Assembly (NCBI RefSeq): GCF_004027225.2
Contig: NC_044296.2
Location: 5,203,943-5,267,942, forward strand
Length of the DNA stretch: 64,000 nt
Reading direction: 5' to 3'
Source of the DNA: Strigops habroptila
Taxonomy: Eukaryota > Chordata > Aves > Psittaciformes > Psittacidae
Each line of letters begins with the position of its first letter. The stretch's first letter is position 1. This document shows, in pieces, positions 24,301 through 47,023 of the stretch. The position numbers and the translations under genes were made by a program. Under the pieces are notes generated by a model that did no database searches, was not told the DNA's origin, and saw nothing but the letters and a program-made list of their open reading frames with translations.

Positions 24301-25595
24301 TCCACAGTACAGCGTAACCATGCACAAAACCCGAGCGAGGGGGTATTTACAAAGTGAAATTGCACTTAACACAGGAACCGGGGGGAAAAGTCAATGCGAG
24401 GAACTTCTCTTCCGGGTTGCGTAAGGGCGCGGGGCTGGGTAGAGCCTGTGAAGCCTGATGGACAGCACGGGTGCGCGGTGTCTGACCGGGGCAGGGGGGG
24501 TAACGGTGACTACGGAACGAGTGCAGCCCCGGGGATACTCACTGCACGGAGACCTGCCATTAATCACCATTCATTACCTATCACGATTAGTAGAGTCTGC
24601 AAGTCAAGAGAATACAACTTCAGCCCCGATTCACTGTGTTTTACCTTAAGGACAGTCAGTCTTCACCTCTAATTAACTGATTTTTCTCTTCTTACTTGAA
24701 TTTCAGGCCCCTACCTTTAATACTGGGGTTTGTTCTATTTTTTTTCTTATCTGAAGGAAAAAGGTCTCCCTAAGTGACCGAGTCACTTCAGAAGGATCTT
24801 CTTTCTTCTACAGTCTAGAACCTCTAACCAAGGTCTTCCCCCATGCTTGGAAGGGAAACAATCACCAAGCACAGGTAAGACTCATCCACTGTCAGTCCAC
24901 AAGACAGATCACATCCAGTACTTCTGGAACAGTACAGCATGCGGGAATCAAAGTGTCAGGAAGCAAAAATGCCTTCTGTGCATTTTCCCAAGCAGCTTTT
25001 GGCAAGCAGTGTACACAAGGTAGAGGAACAGGCCAATCCTTCCCACCCTGCTGCATCCTGTTCACACAGGAATACCCTGTTACCAGCCTTTCCACATACT
25101 GTGGGGTCATTGCAGGTGGTCTCACAGAACAGCACCCAAACAAGGGGGATTTTTAGGATGCAGCAGTGCTTCTAACCTGCTAGAGATGCCGAGAAGGGAT
25201 CATAGTGCCTTGATGGTCTCCACAGCACACACAAAAAGTAGTAAACAGTTACTCATCAACTGGATTTTTACATTTATGCAAGCGTAGAGCTTCAAAACCT
25301 TCCTATGAACCAAACTTTCTTGGCCTGTACAGGCTACAGACAGACTCTTGGTGGAGACTTTAATTCACTTAAGTCTGTAAACATCTGACTCAAGAGGAAG
25401 ATAAGCATTTAGATTGAGGCAAGTCTACCCAATGAACTCAATTTTACCAGTTACCTGTTCGTGTGCTCACCACCAAATCACTTTTATGGGTGAATTTTGG
25501 CCTTTCCATAGGTAACAGGGTAGTTAGCAGAAAGAACTCCTGTCTAATTCTGCACTGGAGGATCCATTCTAGATTATCAGTGTTCTCTTCAACTG

Positions 25596-25630
25596 AGTAA
25601 TATAAACCTTCAATTGAGGTTTATATTACT
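25596..25630. repeat. Perfect inverted repeat, 14-bp arms, 7-base loop
   Basis: Arms AGTAATATAAACCT (25596-25609) and AGGTTTATATTACT (25617-25630) are exact reverse complements around the loop TCAATTG. The hairpin lies in the CR1-free DNA after RAB11B. The match stops abruptly at both arm ends. Confidence 0.95.
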
Positions 25631-27281
25631 GCCACCCAGTGCTTTTTAGTGTTATGTTTGAATAGATAGCTGAAAGTCATCCTCCACATCTAAGTAAAGC
25701 AAGTACAGCACAGGTTCCTTCTCTCACAGGCAGCTTTCCTGCCATCAGGAGTTTTACATAAGCCAGATTCTGCTCTCAAATCCCTTATGGCACATGGAAG
25801 AGAGCTGGAACCTTGTCTGTTTCCCCCCCCCAACAGTAATACTGAGAGCCACAGAGCCAGCAAAGCTGCAGCATGAAGCAGACCAGGTGAGGTTGCACTG
25901 AACTGTTATTCTGACACCAGAAAAGCGTGGTTAAGGAGCCTGGCCTATTGGAGAGCTACTCAAAGTCAGACAGCTCTTCAACAGTTCAAGCTTCCTCAGG
26001 ACAACTCCAAGCCTTCCCCCCTGCAATTCCAGTAGCCATCACCAGCAGCAGGCTGGGTTGTAGCTATAGTTTGAGGAGCATACAATGCTTTCAGCACCAA
26101 TGGTACTCAAGATCAAAAGCATTTTCCCTTGTCTGCACACAAGAAGATGGTTTTACCAGGCAGAACTGGTCCCATCCTGTTTCTATTGGCACTAATGGTC
26201 CTGTGCTTAGTCTAGGCAAGAGCATCCTGCACCTCTGACTGCCTGGAGAGCAGCACAGTGATCTAGGAAAGAGCTGATACATAGTCTAATAAACCAAGTG
26301 ACCACAGCAGGTAAAACCACTCCTTATAGTGCTCACATCAACTGTGTGAGTGCCACACATATGCTTCCCACGCTTCAGGTACACCAAACAGCCCTGCAGC
26401 AAAAGGCTTTCCACATCACAGAGCAGAGCTCAGAACCACCCAGCCCCCCTGGCATGAACAGCACAGGCCCCAAATCCACCTGCTCTGAGGGGGCCTTGGT
26501 CAGTGCACAGTGAAGTTGTACAAGGGCTCTTCGATACCTGTATAATTTAATGCCATTTAAGCCCTAGACATGAAGCTTTTGCTTGGACTCCAAGGCAAAG
26601 TTTAGAGTCTCCCACAAAGCCAAAGACTAAAGAAAATCTCTTAAGAGACAAGGAAGTGACTAAAGAGCTTCTCAGCTTCTTATAGGGCACCAGGTTGAGT
26701 TAGAAGCTTCATGTTAAGGATAGGATTTGCAGAGTAAACCTGTTCATACCTCACCCTCAAATAATAAGTCATCTTAACATCATGATTCTTCCTCACACTA
26801 TTTCAAACTCATTTAATGAAGAGTTTTGTTCAAAAATTAAGGAGCTCAGCTCCGCTAGTGTCCACCTGCTCTTGAATGAAGTATTTTCGCTACCTCGGAA
26901 TTTTCCACTCTGATGGGGTGCTCCTCTGCCAGCCCTGCACATCTCATTTTGGTCTAGGACCACCAAAAAGAAGATGCCCCAGTTCCCACTGGCTGCACCT
27001 TCTCTCAACAGGACACTATTAAAGTGTTGAAAGGTGCTTCCTGAACTGGGACCCCTTTAGGACAGAGCCTAAAGAGGAATCCTTATCCTCATTCAATGGG
27101 ATGAGGCTGCAAGCAGGAACCCTTTCGCCTCTATAAACAAAGGTGAAAAGCGGAAGTGTTTAGGCACCATGTGCACCCTTTGCTATGAGCTACAGCCCTC
27201 TGGGTGCAGACAGTACAAAATTAAAGGCATTGGTCTGGAAGTCTTATAAAAGAAAAACCATCAGAGTTAACCGCCCTTAAT

Positions 27282-27287
27282 TTTATT
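27282..27287 (-). terminator. Candidate RAB11B poly(A) signal AATAAA
   Basis: AATAAA on the minus strand (TTTATT on plus), 1.6 kb after the RAB11B stop codon. The 40 bases that follow on the minus strand include GGTTTTTCTTTT, a plausible downstream U-rich element. It is the only canonical hexamer seen on this strand between the stop codon and the MARCHF2 promoter. Confidence 0.5.
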
Positions 27288-28892
27288 ACACAACCAGACA
27301 GAACAGTTGAGACTGGAATGTCAGATTTCCTCTTCACGAACAATTCACAGTTTCCTATTTGCTTTGTATCAGAAAAGAAAAAAAATCAACTCACTAATAG
27401 GCATCAAGTGAGGTACAGTCTCAGAATACAGAGCAAAAATTCACTGCAAATTGCTTCAGAGAGCAGCAGATGGTCTCCAACTCTTCCTTTCGAGAGTTTC
27501 ACCCAATATTTGCCTCATCATAACATTCAGCATGTACCAGAGGGGATGCCAAGTGTGTAAGAGCTAGTGGAGGATGAAAAGCCATCACAGAAGATGTTCA
27601 CAAGCTAGCAAGAGACTGGCTACACCAAGTTGTGGTAACATTCTTCCCATTCAGCAAAACAAAGTATTGTAGTAGCGCTGCTGCTGACAAATCCCTTACA
27701 TCAGGTGAAGTACAATCATTTGAGAGTTACAGTCTGCAGTTCAGTAAAACTGAGTAAGAGGAAAACAACAGCTTAGTAGTTATTAAGTGAAGTCTTAATA
27801 TCACGTATTTTAGTAGAGGTCAAGAAGATTATGCACAAGGTCAATAGTGAAAGGTCAGGAAGAGAAAGTTCAAGACAGTTTTACAAAATGTATTATCGTG
27901 TTCCTCTACAACAACCAAACCCCTTACAAGTGCAGGTCTATAGGTGACATGAACATATTGCTTCACTCACTCAAACAGGGGTAGGAGAGATCTAGAGAAA
28001 AAGCAGCATGCAAAACCAAAACCAAACAAAAACCAACCCTGGAACTATAGAAGCTCCTGCTTTCCAACACTGACCTACAGTACAAAATAAGCTACTTGTA
28101 CAGGTTGCAAAAGGTTTCTGAAATCAAGATGCTGGCACTTACTGTACAATAATGTGAACTGATTAACAGAAGCCATGAATAAATATTAAGCCACATCAGA
28201 GAGCCTGCACACGCAGCACAGGCATTCGGGGTGGCAGAGAAAGCAATGCAGACATACTTCATTGTTCCCAAATAAAACAAGGAGAGAGGAAGATTCCCCA
28301 AGCAGGAAACTGTAAGCTCCACAGCCAGACAAACTGTATTAGGGGTAATTACATATAAAGTAATGTTATTTTCAGAGTTCTTATGTGTGTGCAGCCACTA
28401 AGAACCTCACTGTGAGACTTGATCAGGACAGAAACAGAGCATTTGGTAGGTAGGACAGCTATTTTCTTTTAATTTCTCCCCCATGTTTACAGAAACACAA
28501 GACTGGGAGGGAAAACCCTTGTCACCTAAATGTAGTTATTTCTTCAACTGTTATAGTCAAGTCCCCATGGTTTCTCTCCCCAAAAAACCTCAAAAACCTT
28601 TGAGGAGAGTGTTTCATGGGATAATATCCAGCAGCAGATGTTCCAACACAAACATGTCTATCAGATCAGTGCCTACATTTCAAGCCCAAAAGTCACCACA
28701 TGGAAGGGGAGTTCAGAGGCAGGGGGATGTTAGCCCTACGATTAAAGCTCTAAGATGAAAGAGGGGGAGGACTTGGGAATGGGATAAAGGAGGGAAGAGG
28801 GAGTCACTGAATCACAGGAGATAAGAAGTGCACACAAGTTTCTAAATGAAGCACAGACGAATTTGGAGGGCACAGGAGTCATCTACAGGAGG

Positions 28893-41584
<12,692 letters not shown>

Positions 41585-41738
41585 GGCGATGGCGGCGCCG
41601 ACCCTCTGCTGCCAGGCACCGACCGCGGCCCAGCCGGGAGCGACGGGAGGGGGAGAACAGGACAGCTCCCGCCGCCGCCTATCAGCGCCCGCCAGAGCCA
41701 GCAGGAGGCGGGCGCCGCGCCAGACCCATCAGCGCTGA

Positions 41739-41786
41739 CCAATAGACAACGGGCGCGCCTCTGAGTGGCGGGCGACGCTGTCCAAT
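41739..41786 (+). promoter_or_regulatory. Two CCAAT boxes upstream of RAB11B
   Basis: CCAAT at 41739-41743 (GACCAATAG) and 41782-41786 (GTCCAATCG), 43 bases apart. This is a typical NF-Y arrangement in TATA-less CpG-island promoters. Function is inferred from motif and position only. Confidence 0.55.
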
Positions 41787-41875
41787 CGCAAAAGGGCAGC
41801 GGAGGGGAAGGGCGGGGTTTGGGGGTGCCTGAGCCGAGGCGGGGCCGGGAGCCGGGGGAGGAGGGGCCTGGAGGG

Positions 41876-41925
41876 GAGGGGCGGGGCTTAGTGGAGGGGC
41901 GGGGCTTGACGGAGGGGCGGGGCCT
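41876..41925 (+). promoter_or_regulatory. Tandem 18-bp GC-box (Sp1-type) array
   Basis: Three tandem copies of a unit beginning GAGGGGCGGGGC: 41876-41893 (ending TTAGTG), 41894-41911 (ending TTGACG) and 41912-41925 (partial). Each has a canonical GGGGCGGGGC Sp/KLF box. A similar but not in-phase G-rich sequence precedes it. Confidence 0.85.
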
Positions 41926-42173
41926 CCGCGGGGTGCGCGGCGCCGGGCACTGCCCGGTGCGGGGCCGGGGGGGGTCAGCCCCGAGCGGCTGGAGCAGCCC
42001 CAGGGAGCGCCCGGGGAAGGTCCCGGGGGTGCTGCTTCGGTGACCTCCTCCCAGCCGTCTGGGCTAATGGGTGTGATCTGGGGTTGCAACAAATGGTCGC
42101 AAGGAAGACGACGGCTCCCTCCTGCAAAAGCAACTCCAGCAATTATTATTGCTGTGATGTGCAAGGAAAGATA

Positions 42174-42505
42174 GCATAGAACCATCAGGGAATGGTTCGA
42201 GTTGAAGAGACCTTAAAGCTCCTCCAGTTCCAGCCCCCTGCCACGGACAGGGACACCTTCCACTAGAGCAGGTTGCTCCAAGCCCCTGTGTCCAACCTGG
42301 CCTTGAACACTGCCAGGGATGGGGCAGCCACAGCTTCTCCGTTAAAGCCATTCCCCTTGGCCTGTCCCTACAGGCCCTTGTCCAAAGCCCCTCTCCAGGT
42401 TTCCTGGAGCCCCTTTAGGCACTGGAGCTGCTCTAAGGTCTCCCCTTAAGGAGCCTTCTCTTCTCCAGGCTGAACAAACTCTCTCCCAGCTCTCTCTGCC
42501 TGTCG
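42174..42505 (-). mobile_element. CR1 LINE 3' fragment with the 81-bp deletion
   Basis: Carries the junction CACAGCTTCTCC|GTTAAAGCC and then continues past CAGGCTGAACAAACTC. It inserts at the outer edge of the RAB11B CpG island. Confidence 0.9.
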
Positions 42506-43181
42506 AGAGCTTTAACACAGGCTAAAGCGAGTGAAGGTGATGACTCGGTGTTAGGAGTGATGCATCTCCAAGGCTCATGTTATGGAAATTCAGTGTCGTG
42601 TCACCAAAACCAGCTATGTGTCACCTCTTGCTGATGGGGCAATGTGTTTGCAGACCCGTTCTGTGCCCTCAAATCAGTTGCAAGCCATCAAGCCTCAAGC
42701 AACAGTGGTCCTACAAGCCCTAAATATTACACCACCTTAAAAGCAGACAGGCCTGTGCCATCAGCTGCTTCTTTTGCATGATAAAAAACTTGCTCAAAAT
42801 GCTCACCCAAGACGCTGCCTCTTGTCCTGGGTGCAGTTGATTTGTGCTCCATGCTGCTGAGCCCCAGCAGAAGAGCCGAAGTTACTGGGAGGGGGTGTCA
42901 GGGCCTAGGGAGTGTTGGTGGGTGGAGAACTCATGTTATTAATTTGCTGTTTCTTGGCTTTGCATCACGTTTCAGACTCCAAAGGGGGTTTGGGTTCTGC
43001 TGCTGTATAAGAAAGGGCTGGAGGCGCCACTGACGGATCTCCCAGCACTTGTTTCTGCCATTTGGATGCCGGCTGGATTTGGAGGGGGCTCTGGGCAGCA
43101 GGTCAGGGCTCTCCTGGCTTTGCAGGGCCTCAAACACAGCGGGGTCTGGACACTGGTTCCTGATGTGCAACACCCTCTTTG

Positions 43182-43465
43182 AATCATGGAATCAAGAAGG
43201 TTGGACAAGACCTTTAAGCTCATCCAGTCCAACTGTTCCCCAGCACTGCCAAGGCCACCACTAACCCCTGGCACTGAGGCCTCAGCTATACAGGGTGTGA
43301 ACACTTGCAGGGCCAGTGACTCCAGCCCTGCCCTGGGCAGCCTGTTCCAATGCCTGAGCACCCTCTGGGGAAGGAATTGTTCCTCATCTCCATCTAAACC
43401 TGCCCTGGTGCAGCTTGAGGCCGTTTCCTCTTGTCCTATCACTTGTTCCTTGGGAGCAGAGACAT
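43182..43465 (-). mobile_element. CR1 LINE 3' fragment, older subfamily
   Basis: From AATCATGGAATCAAGAAGG to TTCCTTGGGAGCAGAGAC; same subfamily as 18087-18521. Confidence 0.88.
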
Positions 43466-44017
43466 TGATTCAATGACCTTGATCTTGATTTAATGATGCT
43501 CAGAGAGAATCCCAGGTCCAAATCAGCTGCAGTTCAATCTTCTACTGATGAGTCTGAGCTCCACACGCACCAGCCCTCTATCACCCCACCAGACCACAGC
43601 CCCAGGCTGTCCCATAGCACTTCTGGTCCCAAAAAGCCCTGTCCCAGCACGGCCAGACCCCAGAGCCTTCAGCTGGCACCAACACAGCCCCGGGAGCGTG
43701 CGGGATAAGCAGCAGCTGAGGCGAGGTTTAGGAGGGAGGGCTCGGATCCCTGCGCGGACCATGATGGCTGGAGCTGCTGTGGGGCCACGGGTTGGCACAG
43801 CCTGTTTTGGGGAGCAACAGCACTTCGTAACCCAAGGAAGGGTGGGAATGCCTTGTACAGCGCTCGGTGCCGTTTCTGTCTATGCCACTGGAGGGAGCTG
43901 GCACATCCTTTATGGGACTCCCAGATGTTACAAGCTATAGTTGAAGTCGCTGTTAAAGAAGGAGCTGGAGGATTCCAGGAGGATTTCAGATGAAAACAGA
44001 GACCCAGAACCGGCTTC

Positions 44018-44116
44018 TTCAAGGCCAGGTTGGACAAAGGGGCTTAAAGCAACCTGCTCTAGTGGAAGGTGTCCCTGCCCATGGCAAGGGGTTGGAACTG
44101 GAGGAGCTTTAAGGTT
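44018..44116 (+). mobile_element. CR1 LINE 3' tip, plus orientation, abutting an older minus CR1
   Basis: From CTTCAAGGCCAGGTTGG to GGAGCTTTAAGGTTT; the terminal repeat is replaced by the older element that follows. Confidence 0.82.
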
Positions 44117-44222
44117 TCCTCTTGTCCTTGGGAGCAGAGACCAGCCCCCTCCTGGCTCCATCCTCCTTTCAGGTAGTTGTAGAAAGTAATAAGATCCCCC
44201 CTGAGCCTTCTCTTCCCCAAAA
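44117..44222 (-). mobile_element. Older CR1 internal fragment
   Basis: CCTCTTGTCCTTGGGAGCAG through AGTAATAAGATCCCCCCTG to CTTCTCTTCCCC matches the internal part of the 18087-18521 subfamily, with no 3' tail. Confidence 0.7.
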
Positions 44223-45208
44223 ACTGGGGAACAACAAAAATGTCTGGTCATGAATAAATACGGCACAGCTCCCTCCCCAGTTTCCATCTGATGCGTGAAC
44301 CCCAAGTCAGTCTCATCACTTCAGCATTGAGACTAAACCACAGTAGTCCCATATCTGCTCCTGCACCCAGGGACCAAACAAGCTTTGAATTAAGCAAATG
44401 GAATATTAAAAATGTATTCCTGAATCCAAGAGTAAGCAGACAGATAGCGCAGAGCTGGGTATAATGGGCTGTTTGTGCAATTGTGCTTGGGGCTATCATT
44501 AACCCCAGGTTTGTTCCCAGGGGAGGAGGAGAGACACAGGAGCTGAGGCCACGTTTAGGTATTTATACAGCTGCTGTAGGAGTCTAGAGAAGCCTCTTGT
44601 CTCTTTCTACAATAAGCAATTTTTGTCCCTCTTCCTTGGCCAGCTTGCTCTTTTCTTCAGCTCTAGCATCATGTCTGGGACCATGAGCACAGCTGGAGCT
44701 TACCTCCATCATCTTCAAGGCTCCTACTCCATCCCCAGCTCATTTCATTCCTACCTATGTAACCATCCTCCAGAAGTTACAGCAAGTGCTTTTGGAGCTG
44801 ACTATGCATGTGTGAGCAGGTAAAAGACTATTACTTTTTGGGACTTGTCCTGATCAGCTCTGACTTTAAACAGCAGCCTCTGCTCTTGTGCAAGGAGTTC
44901 ACAGAGAGTTTTCCAGCCAGCTACAAGAAGAATGTCCCTGGTGCAAAGGTCTGCCCTCAGGGAGAGCAGCTCATTGACATTGTGAACTTGCTGCCCCAGG
45001 GCCTGGTTTCCAAACTTATTTTCCCTTGTGAAGTCCATACACTTCCAACAGAATAAAAACTGCTGCTGGGAGCTACAGCAGGGATTTATCTCGAGAGAGC
45101 TCCATAAGGCAACAGTTGGAAGTTGAGCCCAGAAGGAAGCACAGCTCAGGTTGAACACCCAGCAAATCAAGTTTCCTCACACAATTCCCACCCATCTGCT
45201 AGTGGTAA

Positions 45209-45417
45209 ATCATAGAATAGAATAATAGAATGGTTTGGGGTGAAGGGACCTTAAAGCTCCTCCAGTTCCAACCCCTGCCCCGGGCAGGGACACCTTCCAC
45301 TAGAGCAGGTTGCTCCAAGCCCCTGTGTCCAACCTGGCCTTGAACACTGCCGGGGATGGGGCAGCCACAGCTTCTCTGGGCACCCTGTGCCAGCGCCTCA
45401 GCACCCTCACAGGGAAG
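45209..45417 (-). mobile_element. CR1 LINE 3' tip just past ANGPTL4 poly(A) site
   Basis: About 210 bases from AATCATAGAATAGAATAATAG to CCCTCACAGGGAAG, with an expanded terminal repeat (three AGAAT units). Confidence 0.9.
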
Positions 45418-45435
45418 AAGTACCACAGGCAGGAC

Positions 45436-46841
45436 AGGTACAGGCTTGTTTTTATTAAAAGACATCTTCAGAAAAGATAGCTTAGTACAAAAAAACAAGT
45501 TTAAAATACACAAACTACGTGGTTGGGTTGTTCCAGCATGAACATTTATAAATTACACCACATTGTTATTAACACTGCATTTAAATATGGAAGCAAATTA
45601 GAGAACAGGAAATCCATCGACAAGATCGAACATCCTACAAATGCCTATTTACAATATTTAGCAGCTAGGAGCTCTAGCATCATAGTCAATATGACTTCAA
45701 TAGGGTGGGATGCTTGGGAAGCCCCAAGACGGCATCTTGTTGCCCACCTCTCCCCAGACACCCTCCCCAAAGGCAGAGGTGACGTCAGGATATGTACCCA
45801 ACAAGGTTGGTGCAGCTCTTGCAGAGAAAGCCTGTTGTCTTCTGGCCCTTTAGAGCAAGTTTTGGGGCATGCAGATGGGATGGTGCTACTCACTCTGCAA
45901 AGTATGGGGAGTCTGTTGTGAGAAGGCAGCTCCCCAGGCTTCAGGGGGTTTACAGCCCACAGCAAGGCTGGTTCTGCCCAGGGACCATCACTGCTTCGTA
46001 CCTGTGCTCTCCTAGCACTTGTCCTAACCCCCTCCAGCAATAAGGCAGGCTTCAGGCAGAGCTTAAGACTCAGCCCTGCAGGATCAGGCCCTTGTGCAAG
46101 TGGTTGTAGGATCCCACCCACCATCTCATGGAGCTGGAAGCAGATTCCCCAGCTCCCAGCTAATTCCAGCACAGCCAGAATTGTAGGGTTTCAAAGCTGT
46201 GGGCACCAGGGAAGCTAAGGAAGCCTGAGGTCTCCCTTCTGCACAGCATGTCCTACAGCCCTCCCACCAAAATCCATCTTCTCAGTGGGTTAAAGTCACC
46301 AGAGCAGGGGCTGCACAAATGGAACTGCCCAAAGCTCCCTGCCCCATGGACCAGGGAGGGAAGGAGGCTCTAGGGACTTTCACAGGAGGGTGCATAGGAC
46401 AACACTTGGGAGCAACAGTGAAAGACAGGACACAGCAAGGCCCCATACCCAATGCTTGGATTCAGGGTAGTGAAACACTTCACATGCTTCCCTTCCCCCT
46501 CAGCCTCAGCTCATCGAAACCAGCACAGAAGTGTTCAGACAGGGCAGAAAGCACCAGACAGCTTGCCACAGGAGGGTGGAAGACCATTGTGCATGCTCTG
46601 GACGTGGATCTCCCTGCTGGTGGCTCCCCTTCTGGTTTGGGAGCTCCCATCCAGGGGTTTCAGCGACAAGGAGCTGTTTTACTTCTAGCCAGGAGCTGTG
46701 TTGTACCACTGAAGGGCTGTGAACCAAGAGAAACACTCCTCAGGGACTTGCCTGGGGACGATGGGTTTGTTTGCTGTAAACACCAAGTGATGGAGCTCAG
46801 GTCTGCTCTGCAGAGAAGGTCAAAAGTCTCAAGTGGCAGCT
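45436..46841 (-). other. ANGPTL4 3' UTR (inferred)
   Basis: From the stop codon to the AATAAA at 45456-45451 is 1.39 kb with no CR1. The last 250 bases are AT-rich with an ATTTATAAATG-like stretch and typical 3' UTR composition. A CR1 fragment begins immediately beyond the predicted cleavage site. Extent is inferred from the signal only. Confidence 0.6.
45451..45456 (-). terminator. Candidate ANGPTL4 poly(A) signal AATAAA
   Basis: The minus strand reads TTTTAATAAAAACAAGCC here, followed by CTGTACCTGTCCTGCCTGTG, a GU-containing downstream element. Position and AT-rich upstream context fit the end of ANGPTL4. Confidence 0.6.
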
Positions 46842-47023
46842 TTAGGGCTCTGGTTCCAGTGCTGCAGGTTGGATTTTCATGGTGGTTGACTTCAGTGGGT
46901 AGTACCTGCCCTTCCATGTCTTCCAGAAGATTCCCTGCTTGCGCTCATGCCTCTGGCGCGGGATGGAGCGGAAATACTTCCCGTTGAGGTTGGCATGGCC
47001 ACATGTGCTGAACCACCAGCCCC
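46842..47023 (-). CDS. ANGPTL4: ANGPTL4 exon 7 with stop
   Basis: 182 bases, residues 414-473 and TAA at 46844-46842. It encodes [18 protein letters not shown] and the end [11 protein letters not shown]. The acceptor is CCTTGGCAG. The domain end agrees with the human protein. Confidence 0.96.

Larger units (their letters stand above)
24301..28892 (-). other. RAB11B 3' region: probable 3' UTR and downstream sequence, CR1-free
   Basis: 4.6 kb after the RAB11B stop without any CR1 piece and without a recognisable coding exon. The only canonical AATAAA found on the minus strand is at 27287-27282, followed by a T-rich tract, which predicts a 3' UTR of about 1.6 kb. A variant TATAAA at 24300-24295, immediately before the MARCHF2 CpG island, could end a longer form. 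How much of this is transcribed cannot be decided from sequence alone. Confidence 0.5.
42061..45430. other. RAB11B-ANGPTL4 intergenic region
   Basis: Between the RAB11B CpG island and the ANGPTL4 poly(A) site. It contains CR1 pieces at 42174-42505, 43182-43465, 44018-44116, 44117-44222 and 45209-45417. No confident gene was seen. A short plus-strand open frame (44623-44823) followed by AATAAA at 45052 is described under findings. Confidence 0.7.
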
